64,000 nucleotides of DNA from Siphonodentalium dalli (taxonomy: Eukaryota > Mollusca > Scaphopoda > Gadilida > Siphonodentaliidae): positions 162,925,043 through 162,989,042 of the forward strand of contig CP136069.1 in NCBI GenBank assembly GCA_032622095.1. Direction: 5' to 3'. Position numbers and translations under genes: made by a program. Shown here in pieces: positions 10,650-20,214 of this stretch (its first letter is position 1; the number at the start of each line of letters is the position of its first letter). The notes under the pieces were generated by a model. The model was not told where the DNA came from. It did not search any database and saw only the letters and a program-made list of their open reading frames with translations.

Positions 10650-10965
10650 TCATTATTCCATTGACTCAGCCCACTGCCATAGCCACAACTACAACCTACA
10701 TGTTTTTGATTGGGAGCCGGTTCCCCTATGTATACATAGCCGATCACATGGGACACCGTCTCCCACACAAATAACAACAAAATTTTCATTCCTGCAAAAC
10801 CATCGACTTGAATTCATCAGCATCTGAACGCCAGGGGAGAGGAGCTTCACTAAGTTTCCTAACTTGTGCTCCGATCCCCTGTGCACACACAACATCATCC
10901 ATATATTCTGTTTGTAAAATTATTCCATGTATTTGTGGGTCACAATAAATATGTTCAAACAAACA
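10650..10965 (+). mobile_element. 3' UTR and 3' end of the retrotransposon
   Basis: It follows the C-terminal stop at 10647-10649. It contains a strong three-part hairpin (10834-10880) and ends near 'CAATAAATATGTTCAAACAA' at 10944-10963. A second copy of this hairpin and end occurs at 15102-15187. There is no long poly(A) tail. Confidence 0.7.
10834..10880 (+). promoter_or_regulatory. Retrotransposon 3' UTR hairpin, copy 1
   Basis: GGGGA-ga-GGAGC-loop-AAGTT-TCCT-AACTT-gt-GCTCC-ga-TCCCC folds as three helices, with a ga/ga internal loop that could form tandem sheared G-A pairs. In non-LTR elements such 3' structures can be the template recognised by the reverse transcriptase. That role is inference here. 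Confidence 0.65.
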
Positions 10966-10999
10966 TCATATATAATGTTATCATTAAATAATCACAAAA

Positions 11000-11620
11000 G
11001 ACCTATACTATTATGTCATACTATAAACATGTATCATGCCATGAAACGAACGTTTGTAGTCTATATTCTCGTATGTATTGATGATCAACTTTTTCAAAAG
11101 CCAATATATAATTGAATGCTCTACGTTACTAAATGTGGGTGGGAGGGTGGGCCCAACCGTGCACATAAGAAGCGAAACGTAGAATGAGCGCTAAAATCTT
11201 GTTTACGTTCAAGCGCACTTTAGAACAATCGAGAAACTCGTGCTGAATCGAGTCAAATATCAATCAATGCTTATCACGCGTGAACTAGTATCGCCAATCA
11301 CCCATATATGCCCCATCGATTTAACCCCCGTCGATCTAATATTTTCCATTAACACCCTGCTCTCCAAATAATTCTTCGTTGAACTTCAATAAAGTAATTT
11401 AATGAGCGTTCACTTACCCCCCCCCCCCCCCACCCATGCCCATCCACCATATACAGGAATTTAACTTATATCTGACCAAAGTTGATCAATTGTGGCGTTG
11501 AACATACTTTCTTACAAATCTCCGTTATTTTATCAGGGTACGTTATATATAGAGTTATCACCCTTCTGTTTAACTGAAGATTTTAATCGTGCATGTGCGT
11601 ATTATAGGTGCAATTCGCCA
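11000..11620. other. No gene recognised; includes a C tract
   Basis: It is AT-rich unique sequence with a poly(C) run of about 13-14 at 11418-11431. The short frames at 10927-11115 and 11492-11674 have no recognisable domain. Confidence 0.4.
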
Positions 11621-11624
11621 TGGT

Positions 11625-11765
11625 CTCTGTTATCTCACTGTCAGTTAACCAAGTGTTCTATTATCTCTAAATAGGTCCATGTTAGTCCACTGCCAAGTTA
11701 CCCCAAAGTCACAGTTAGCTCTAGGTCGCAGTTAGCCAAGGGCTCTGTAAAATCTGAATTCCAAG
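11625..11765 (+). repeat. GTTAGCC minisatellite, second locus
   Basis: Units 'CAGTTAACCAAGTGTTC', 'CATGTTAGTCCACTG', 'CACAGTTAGCTCTAGG' and 'CGCAGTTAGCCAAGGG' match the 6885-7945 field in motif and spacing. Confidence 0.6.
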
Positions 11766-12671
11766 AGACACAATAACGGAACACATGCGCGTCAAAACTG
11801 GAACCAATCCACGAATCTGCTCTTTTCTGCCAGTTCTCGATAACTTTGACATTCTCGATAATTTTGACAATTGACAGGCACCTAATACATTATATTTATC
11901 CCTGTTATGGCACATAATTCTCGTTTTAATTCGAGAAATCCGTTAAAATTGCGAGAAGGAATAAATAAACAGTCACACATCCTAAGATGAAAAAAAAACC
12001 ACTATACCAGGTCACTGCAAGAGGACCGATCCATGTTTTTCACGTGTATGTCGTGATGACACGCCGCTCCATTTTTAGACTATGATTACAGCAGGGGTGC
12101 ATTGGATCCAGAGAGGGGCAATATGAAGTAAAGTGGCAAAAATGTGTAAGACTTCTTTCATTGTACGGATTGGTGCATATTTTCAGTGAAGTAGAACGGT
12201 GTATGCACCTTATTATGGGGACTCCCAAATTCCAGGATAGCACACAGGATCACGAGCCGACCAAGCTCACACAGCATCGGTCTGGACGCTTGACCAGCCC
12301 AGACAAATATATTGTCATAAATATACACTTAATTACACATGCGTGCTAGAGAAACTGTATGCAATCGAATGAAAATGATTGAAAATTTTAAACTGAGTAC
12401 ACCGCAGATAAATTGCATACGAAATGTAATAACATACAGGTACATAGGTGAGTATGCCCACGTGGATGTATATATGTATTGTATATATGTTGTTATGTGT
12501 CTAAGATGTCTTGTATAGTTGTTAGACAATATCAATTCAATTCTTTAATTTCAATAAACCAATTAACATTGTATGTGTGATATACAAATTTAAATACAAA
12601 TGCATGACAAAAGCACATTTAACAGGTTATAATTATATAATAGTATATGTAATATCAATGTATTCATTGAA
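11766..12671. other. No gene recognised; intergenic
   Basis: Short overlapping frames at 12040-12349 on opposite strands have no recognisable domain. 'CTCGATAA(C/T)TTTGACA' is repeated in tandem near 11835-11865. Otherwise unremarkable. Confidence 0.4.
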
Positions 12672-12702
12672 GGCACATCCACCCAAAACAGAGTGGATGT
12701 GC
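12672..12702. repeat. Perfect 11-bp hairpin
   Basis: GGCACATCCAC and GTGGATGTGCC flank a 9-nt loop. It is isolated, with no U tract or element boundary recognised. Confidence 0.6.
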
Positions 12703-12769
12703 CCGTTACTACATACAGACAATCTATTTATTTGATACACTCGCGTCATTCACACTTGGTGATGATGCC

Positions 12770-12907
12770 ATCTCAATGTACCAGTTAGCCAAGGTCTCGA
12801 TCAGTTAGCTTAAGGTAATGGTTATCCAAGGTATATGTTAACCAAGGACTCAACTAGCTCAATGTAGCAGTTAGTCAATTCCCCAGTTTAGCACACTGGA
12901 AGTCTCA
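12770..12907 (+). repeat. GTTAGCC minisatellite, third locus
   Basis: 'CAGTTAGCCAAGGTCTCG', 'GTTATCCAAGGTATATG' and 'GTTAACCAAGGACTC' repeat the motif. The hAT-like element starting at 12916 was inserted at its right edge. Confidence 0.6.
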
Positions 12908-12915
12908 GTCAGTCG

Positions 12916-14122
12916 CAGGGGCGGCGGAGCCGGGGGGGGGGGGGGCACAGGAGGCACGTGCCCCCCCCCCCCACTTTTCCCCAATTATGGGTACATAATC
13001 TTCCAATACTAAATACATTGTAGAAAATATTTTTGTATTCCCAAGAAAACATTGCATTAGTAGACAAATGTGTTTAATCTTATCAGTTATGCCACTATGG
13101 CTATGCATAGCTAGCAAGTTAGATAGGTAATCCCTTGGTCAGTATTGACACTGTCTGAGTCAAAGGTTTAAATTTGTGTGTCTTTAATAAAAGTGCAAAC
13201 CTGGGGCTTGGCAGGTATACAATTTCATGCCAAAGTGGTCAAACTCCTGATATGAGATCACTTGCTATATACAATATCAGTTGATGCCGAGTATTCATTG
13301 GAATAACTTGACTATGATTTTTATCAACTCAGCTAATCCGTTATTAATGAGAAATAAGAAGAGTTAGAATAATTATTTTCTACATGAAGTTTACTGTGTA
13401 CATGCAAGTGTTTGTGTACATATATATTATAGTGTTATTTAATATTCAAAGTTACTTGTGATTATTGTTTCTTCGATATCGGTTGTCGTATGTGGAGTGA
13501 ATTGGATTATTCAGTATAGTGTATACTAATTTCATCATAACATGTATGACAAAGGATGCAGGTTTTAGAAGTTGTATCAACGTCATCGGTCATCTTTCAT
13601 ACATTGGTTGCAAAAATAAGTGAGTAGCAGAGTAGCATCATTTAACTCTTTCAGTGCAAGGCTTATTTTGTAGGTTTAGTGCCAGGGAATCTTAAGTTTT
13701 TCATGGGCATCAAAATTATTACTATGTACTTGGTGATAATTTTGAGTTTTAACATACCCCTAAGTACTTATCCAGTTTGTTTTTAAATTCGCTATAGCAT
13801 GCTTAAGCATACCCAAAAAAATTCAACCCAAAAAAATAAATCCCCCCCCAAAATTAATTAATATATATATATATATATATATATCTGTTAGGGCCGATCT
13901 CATCTCATCGGCCCTGGCACTCTACAGACCGTAAATTAGAGCCGATGAGATCGGTCCCTGGCACTGAAAGAGTTAAACACTCTTTTCTTATTTTCTACCT
14001 TCATAATGGTAGCCACGAATAACATCATACTAAACATTGGCGCACACAGTTTTCAATTCATACATGTAGAATATTTAAAAAAAAATGATGCCCCCACTTG
14101 TTTGTAGATTCCGCCGCCTCTG
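12916..14122. mobile_element. hAT-like non-autonomous transposon with 8-bp target duplication
   Basis: Left end CAGGGGCGGCGGAGCC and right end GATTCCGCCGCCTCTG are inverted repeats. A perfect 8-bp direct repeat GTCAGTCG flanks at 12908-12915 and 14123-14130. CAG-start ends and 8-bp duplications are the hAT signature. Just inside the left end a 14-G run (12932-12945) and a 12-C run (12961-12972) form a G/C hairpin; 'GATGCCCCCACTTG' near 14092 is its right-hand counterpart. No transposase frame is present. A piggyBac-like MITE (13642-13976) is nested inside. Confidence 0.88.
13642..13976. mobile_element. piggyBac-like MITE, family 'TTAACYCTTTCAGTGCCAGG', copy 1
   Basis: It begins TTAACTCTTTCAGTGCAAGG and ends CCTGGCACTGAAAGAGTTAA, with TTAA at both tips as expected for piggyBac target sites. 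Interior blocks 'TTTTGTAGGTTTAGTGCC' and 'TTTTCATGGGCATCAAAATT' are shared with 38404-38820. A 24-bp TA run lies at about 13858-13884. Inverted 'CCGATCTCATCTC' and 'GATGAGATCGG' motifs make a subterminal palindrome on the right. It sits inside the hAT-like element and is therefore the younger insertion. Confidence 0.85.
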
Positions 14123-14130
14123 GTCAGTCG

Positions 14131-15050
14131 AGAACCCAGCTAGCTGGACACCATGTAATGAGATGTGGCCGCGTGATGACAATCTGTCGGTGTTGCCCTT
14201 CGGTTCAATGAATTTCCCCATAAGGAGGACATCGTGGCTATGCGATCATGACTGAGAACGTGGTCAATAATTGCCCCCTCTAGGTGTTATCTCATTGTAG
14301 TCTTCGTAAACCCACAAAGAGTATTTATCCCTTTGTGATTATCACACACGATAAACCCCACGAAGCTAGAACACCCTCTTGGCAGTAACGAGATTTGTGT
14401 GTTGTTGATTTCTTCTGGCAATACATGCATGTGTGTGGGCTAATGGCCTATCCGGTCTCAAGAACGCAAAGTATATATTGATTAACGAACGTGGTCAGCT
14501 ATAAAATGACTTGTTCGATAAAAAAAAACAGCATGTTGTCTACTTGAGTACTAATCGCCTATATTCTCAATGTCCTGCATTGTTGATCTCGGAATAATGT
14601 TTGCAAAAGCCATATCACATAAGAAAACTCCCCCGCGTTCGAATTCTTTGTTAACTGCATGTTATCTTGCAAGATGCGATGTCGACTCTGTAGGCTGGAC
14701 AAAAGTGTGTGTGTTCACGTGAGCATTACCACAATACATGTTCATCATTCGGAACGCCACATCCATGATTTGTATACACATCGATAATTTCTTACAGCGT
14801 TACTGTCAAGGGCGTCATCGGGCGAATCGCCAAATTCACTACTATACCAATTCAGCTTAACCTTACAGTCAAATGTTTGATACATACATAGCCTTGAAAC
14901 CTATATTTCAGATCTTCCTTAAATATCACAATAGATATAGATATGCATAGATTTATGCTCGTCATAATGGTAATCCATAAACACATACGATGAAAGATGT
15001 TATTCGACATAATGCAAACTCAAATTGTTTTCTCACCATGTACAAACGTT
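14131..15050. other. No gene recognised; intergenic
   Basis: About 0.9 kb without long open frames. GC patches near 14160-14260 have no matching element boundary that I can see. Confidence 0.4.
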
Positions 15051-15187
15051 TCTGTTATCGCCTTTTTATCATTTAATAACAATGTATTGTCAATTTTGTA
15101 CGGGAAAGGGGCTACCTAAGTTGAAATAACTTGTGCCCCGATCCCTTTTGTATATTTATATACGAATACAATATGTTTAAATTAAAG
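15051..15187 (+). mobile_element. 3' end fragment, same retrotransposon clade as 8547-10965
   Basis: A hairpin at 15102-15145 and a terminal 'CGAATACAATATGTTTAAAT' match the end at 10834-10965 in layout. 'TTGTGCCCCGATCCC' corresponds to 'TTGTGCTCCGATCCC'. No coding part is left upstream, so this is a 5'-truncated insertion reduced to the UTR. Confidence 0.65.
15102..15145 (+). promoter_or_regulatory. Retrotransposon 3' UTR hairpin, copy 2
   Basis: GGGA-aa-GGGGC-loop-AAGT-loop-ACTT-gt-GCCCC-ga-TCCC. Compared with copy 1, the middle helix changed from GGAGC/GCTCC to GGGGC/GCCCC, a compensatory A-T to G-C exchange that keeps the pairing. Confidence 0.6.
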
Positions 15188-15189
15188 TA

Positions 15190-16330
15190 ATACATGTTCA
15201 TCAACGAATACATGGTTGCTGGTTGCGATTTTACACGAAAATCGGAAGATTTCGACGGCACCACCTAGAGGTCACCCCAAATATCCATAAGAAATAAAGT
15301 GACCTGAATGTGACATGTACGGTGTGATGAATGATTTGGCCATGCAATAAGTAAAATCCATTGTCACTCTAAGTCCCATAACTCAACAAAAACTGAATGG
15401 GCGAAACCCGTTATATGTAAATATATTTCCCCATGGTGCTTCACCTACATACAGATCTCCAAAGTTCGGACTGAAGGAACCACGGACGGATAGAACCCAT
15501 TTATATATCGTCCCGCAAAACATCGATTAAGTGGACACCAGCCAGAAGTGTCAAAACAATATAGGATTATGACAAAGCGTTTCGCTCTGTTGGAGTCTCA
15601 ATACAATCTTAACCCTAATGCGTGGAGCACAACTCCGCACTTATTGGGATGCGACTCCGCTTCGTCGTCGCTTTTCGACTCACTATATTGTCCTAATGTA
15701 CCATGTTCCTTGCCAACTCAGCCACCGGGGATCACCCCATCTTGTGAGATAATTTATTAATATGTATGTATACCACAACGAGGTGGCACTGACTCATATA
15801 TGAAAGTAACGAAATTTCCCTTCCGAATTCCATGAATCACTTAATCGGATATCGCAGTGTGTGTGTATAAGAGTTCCCGTTCTTCAAATGCTAATCCAAT
15901 TGTCGGGGCGAAGCCATATACAATATATGTCGTGAGGATTCTGTATACGGAGATATATATAGCACAGTGGGGCCGGTGTGTTGCAGAGCGATTGGAACAT
16001 TGGCAGTGAGAGAATGTCGATCATTAATTCTATACTTGTTCTTTTTATTTCATAAAGAGAAATTCCAGAAGAAAAATGGCAAGAATTGGATTACATATAT
16101 AGTACACATAGAAGATTTATCACGCTGATAACCACTAATTATCAATGAAGCAAACATAACATTGTTTTATCTTCAGCTGCATGTTCAAAACTATATCATA
16201 TCATCGAAAAGATTCGCGCCAATGGTGTAATAAACTGGAAAAATCAATGCAATCGTATCAACAAATGCTATAATAGTGTGTCTGTAGTCAGAATGAGGTT
16301 CTGGGCCTGACCGGAATGGCCTGGGTCGAA
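15190..16330. other. No gene recognised; intergenic
   Basis: A 70-codon frame at 15548-15760 has no recognisable domain or splice context. The rest is AT-rich sequence without detected repeats. Confidence 0.4.
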
Positions 16331-16332
16331 TC

Positions 16333-16389
16333 GGACTGGACCGCCTAGTCAGTGGATCAGACCACCTGTTGGGTGGTCCGGTCCTGTCC
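16333..16389. repeat. GC-rich hairpin
   Basis: GACCACC-TGTT-GGGTGGTC forms the tip. Outer 'CGGACTGGACCG' pairs with 'CGGTCCTGTCCG' across an asymmetric internal segment. It stands out against AT-rich surroundings. Confidence 0.5.
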
Positions 16390-16499
16390 GCATCACTAAA
16401 ATAATGCTATCCACTGTCAACTCTATAGTATAACATATACCAAAACGTGTTATATATGAACATTTATGCAATATGTGCAATTTAATATCGAGAGAATAA

Positions 16500-16631
16500 T
16501 AAATATCAAAAATCGATATTTGATAACTCTGAGGTTCGATGGGTGGGTTCATCGACTCGAATCAAATATGTTTACCCCGAAGTCAAATAAATAGTAATAT
16601 AGGACCGATAATTCGGATTATGTATCTTTAA
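16500..16631 (-). mobile_element. MITE-A copy 4, fragment
   Basis: 'ATCGATATTTGATAACTCTG' through 'TTCGGATTATGTATCTTTAA' is the left-end third of MITE-A in reverse. The remainder is missing. Confidence 0.65.
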
Positions 16632-17111
16632 ATCGCGTGGTTTAAACTTGAGATGACAAATAGGACCTGTGGCCCTTCGACAAGATTCATCTTTATCAAT
16701 ATATAGCAACGTGATACTATTATCTAAACCTGACTAATATCATGACAGCTGGGTTTAAATACTCGTAGTGGATCACGATGTTGTAATTATTGTTGACAGA
16801 GCAGTGACCGCCCCTTGTCCACTCATTTTGACAATGGCCATATGTTTTGGATGACATATTGCCGTCATTAAACAATATAACAAATGGCCGTGTGGTAACA
16901 TGGCGAAAAGTATAGGTCGTGATTAAATCCTACGGTAATACTACTAATAGTGGGTGTCAGGTTAATATCACTATAGCAGCCCCGTGCTATTCTTTAACTC
17001 TCAGTAAATTAACCACATTTTACTACGTGGAAAACAGCGCCAACGTGCTAAGTAGAATAATCGCTGACATGCTATAAACCTTGCAATCTCCCCACTGTAT
17101 ATATATACCGC
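16632..17111. other. No gene recognised; intergenic
   Basis: No long frame, repeat or palindrome was recognised. Confidence 0.4.
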
Positions 17112-17310
17112 GGAACATGGATGCAGGACGTCGGTTGGTAGAAATTACGTCACATGACGTCGTACGCTGACCCATATATACTTACTTCCATGTTTGCTTA
17201 TTTACACTCACACGTGCATTCGCATTGTGGAACATGAGTGCAGGACGTTGGTTGGTCGAAATTATGTCACATGATGTCACGCGCTGACCCCCAACTTGCA
17301 TCCATTGTTG
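17112..17310 (+). repeat. Two-copy 117-bp tandem duplication, diverged
   Basis: 'GGAACATGGATGCAGGACGT' at 17112 and 'GGAACATGAGTGCAGGACGT' at 17229 open two copies. Both continue with 'GGTTGGT(A/C)GAAATTA(C/T)GTCACATGA' (partly shown) and 'CGCTGACCC'. Confidence 0.7.
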
Positions 17311-17799
17311 TGTAGACGCAACATGCATCAAGTCACTAGAGTAAAGTTGTAAATGAGCGCTTATTTCTCTTTTAATCTGCCAGTTGATTCGGTTGAGTGT
17401 AAATATGAGTAATGGGTGTTGATTTTGTTTTGCGTTCACGTATGTGTGGGGAAATAAATAACGGCTGAAATATTGTTATGGATATGTCAAGGTTTGTTCA
17501 GATTATATATAAACCCGCGTTATGTGTATTCAACGATCTACTGTATCCCTCCTTTACGTAAACAAAATATGGAGGATCAAATGAGCATAGTGAGTTCATT
17601 GTCCGTTTCCAGTAATTTTATGTTTGAAATTTATGAAGACGGTTCAGAGCATTGTGCATCCAAATTTGCGGCATTTATAAGTACAATTTAAAGTATACCA
17701 AAAGTCAGCGGTTCGGTTATCCATGCATATATATATCTAAAATAGTTACATGTTTGCAATATTCGTACTTCAAAAGAGTTAACTAAACAATGATAAGTC

Positions 17800-18065
17800 A
17801 GGGTTAATGGACGAGCTACTGGACATTCGTAAACTTGGTGGTCGATGCCAATACCATTTAGTTGACGAATGTCCAATCGCGAGTCCATTACACGACTTAA
17901 AACACAGTTTTTTTTAACATAAAAGGAGAAATTGAATTTACACATTTGAAAACAATCCAATACATCTCGGTAAACTGAATGAGACGTTTACGAACGCATT
18001 TCTGGAGAGAAAAAAATAGTCCGTGGCTGACAACAAAACCACGGCCCTTGACACGGCTTGTGTAG
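17800..18065 (-). repeat. Dispersed repeat pair B, copy 1
   Basis: In reverse complement it reads 'GGCCGTGGTTTTGTTGTC', 'TTCTCTCCAGAAA', 'CTGTGTTTTAAGTCG', 'GACTCGCGATTGG', 'CAACTAAATGGTATTGG' and 'GTCCAGTAGCTCGTCCATTA'. The same order is found on the plus strand at 41985-42263. Several short frames at 17688-18159 are shadows inside it. Confidence 0.7.
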
Positions 18066-18335
18066 TTTTCCGTGAACACATAAGCACAATACCCCACGGA
18101 ACAACTTTGTCAGAAAACAAACATCGATATACGCAAATATTTGTTTTTGGGCTGAACATGGCGTAGTATATATATATATACGTACTAAATACATTACTGT
18201 CGACGCAATTGAATGTGTATTTTGGTCACGTATGGTGACCATATTATGATATTATGATCATGGTGACTATGGTAACAATGACGATGATCAACGTCGACAC
18301 TATGATGAATATGATCGCGACGACAACGATTACAC

Positions 18336-18368
18336 GTGGTGGTGATGATGATGATGATGATGATGATG
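18336..18368 (+). repeat. (GAT)n microsatellite
   Basis: About ten GAT/TGA units. GAT-rich sequence continues to about 18430. The low-complexity frames on both strands here are not genes. Confidence 0.85.
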
Positions 18369-18823
18369 AACTATTATTTTGAGGAAGAAACTGGTGATGA
18401 TGAAGGTGATGTTGATAATGCTGATTATGACACCCGAGAGGTCGTTGTATATTGTGTACATTCAAAAGTTCTTCGTTCTATTCATATTTTGTATATAATT
18501 TTTGTTTTCTCATGTCAAATTTGATCAGAGAATAAAGCATATTATTATGCATATGTTTGACTCGAACAATGCATTGATATTAGCAGGATATTGCTTGTTA
18601 TATAAGAACAGTAACTCCATTACTGCTGACGTTTCAATGTGATAGGTATCCCCTGGTAAGCAAATTAGCAGTAAACCTCCTGTGACATGTGATTGAATTA
18701 TTATACGTGGGTTCATAAGCACTGTGTATATATGTTTAGTCTTTTGGGCCATTCCTCGCTCGGTTAGAGGCCTCGATGGGGAATTCATTGTGCATACATT
18801 TGGGGACATGTGTGCTCTAGTTA

Positions 18824-19215
18824 ACTAATGTCGACTTGTGGTATAAAGCATGAGGCACTCGGCTGGGACTAATATAAATATGTATATATTGGTCCCAGGT
18901 CTCGGTAACGAATGTCGACTTGTGGTGTAAAGCATGAGCCAATCGGCTGGGACTAATATAAATATGTATATATTGGTCCCAGGTCTCGGTAACGAATGTC
19001 GACTCGTGGTGTAAAGCATGAGCCACTCGGCTGGGACTAATATAAATATGTATATATTGGTCCCAGGTCTCGGTAACGAATGTCGACTTGTGGTATAAAG
19101 CATGAGCCACTCGGCTGGGACTAATATAAATATGTATATATTGGTCCCAGGTCTCGGTAACGAATGTCGACTCGTGGTATAAAGCATGAACGTCTCGGTA
19201 ACGAATGTCGACGTT
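18824..19215 (+). repeat. 84-bp tandem repeat, 4 full units plus partials
   Basis: 'GGCTGGGACTAATATAAATA' starts at 18861, 18945, 19029 and 19113, an exact 84-bp period. Each unit contains a 36-nt near-palindrome running from CTGGGAC to GTCCCAG around TATAAATATGTATATA, then 'GGTCTCGGTAACGAATGTCG' and 'GGTATAAAGCATGAGCC'. Because 84 is divisible by three, long minus-strand frames (18817-19110 and 18825-19271) stay open. I treat them as a by-product, not genes. Confidence 0.9.
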
Positions 19216-19616
19216 TGGTATAAAAATGGTATAAAGTGCGGCGTCTCACTGAGTCCCATCCACATGCCCACGTGTCCTCTTTTCGAATGTTCAGTTACCC
19301 GTTATACCCACTTACTTGTATTGTACCGCCATTGGTTTATTCATGCGAAGATTTCAAACCATCCCATAATAAGGATGTCTTGTCCTTGGACAATATTTAA
19401 ACCGATAACGTTGACAACGGCATTGGCGACGTCGATTGTAGCAGAAAATGTATTCACTAGCTAAATCAAGATATATTAACTACATAAATCACATGCTTGT
19501 TTAATTAAACAAAACAACATCGACTAAAATGTCAGTATACTACAAGCCGAACCTCTAGTTCTCGTTTTACCATCGCGTCACATCAAACTCGTGCAGCAAC
19601 GTCAAACCAGTTCTAT
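19216..19616. other. No gene recognised; intergenic
   Basis: A 92-codon frame at 19186-19464 starts inside the tandem repeat and has no recognisable domain. Otherwise empty. Confidence 0.4.
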
Positions 19617-19790
19617 TTAACCATTTCATGACTGCGCTGGAGCAATATTGAACAATATTTACCTTGACCTTGTAAGCCAGTGCATTCTCTTATATATGTT
19701 AGGCTCTCTATGGGATTTAATACCTGGATGTCGATTTTGAACCACAAGGCGGAGCCGAGGAATTTAAAAAGAAACATCCAGGTATTAAAT
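19617..19790. mobile_element. Relic of a hairpin-bearing MITE, with a 16-bp inverted repeat
   Basis: TTAACCATTTCATGACTGCG at 19617 resembles the TTAA piggyBac-like ends. 'GCCAGTGCATTCTCTTATAT' at 19676 is one arm of the 69-nt hairpin module with one mismatch; the second arm is absent. A perfect 16-bp inverted repeat ATTTAATACCTGGATG (19715-19730, 19775-19790) follows. No matching right terminus was found. Confidence 0.45.
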
Positions 19791-20012
19791 ATCCATGTAT
19801 ACACCCCACGATGTTGCCGGAGATAACGACTTTGTCCCCACAATAATAGCCATGTCTCCTTAATTTAAGTGTATTTTCATAGGTTCTCCGAATAATTCAC
19901 ACCAATAAGAACAATTCAGTAGCCGATCTAAGGATCCGGCGTCGGTTGACGTCAAACTCGGCATGCGAGAGCAACGTCACGATTGGTGGAAACTGCCAGT
20001 TCAAGGGTCATT

Positions 20013-20057
20013 CATATACCCCCGATGTTTCACGTGCTCATATACCCCCGATGTTTC
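20013..20057 (+). repeat. 26-bp direct duplication
   Basis: 'CATATACCCCCGATGTTTC' occurs at 20013 and 20039, and a third partial 'TTATACCCCGATG' follows at 20069. Confidence 0.65.
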
Positions 20058-20214
20058 GCGCAGTTCTCTTATACCCCGATGCCAAGACTGGGGGGACATG
20101 GTGATTTAAACGTGGCGTTGCGCCAATAAGATTGCTTGTTACAACCGAATGTGAAGACAACTACTCATCAATCATGCTTTAGTATATACAGGGATAAGTC
20201 TGTAAATATGTCTC

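Noticed and set aside
18244-18524. Poly-Ser / poly-Met-Asp protein
   Set aside because: It reflects the GAT microsatellite read on either strand.
18817-19271. Two long minus-strand genes
   Set aside because: They read the 84-bp tandem repeat, whose length keeps frames open. The peptide is a simple 28-residue repeat without a recognisable domain.
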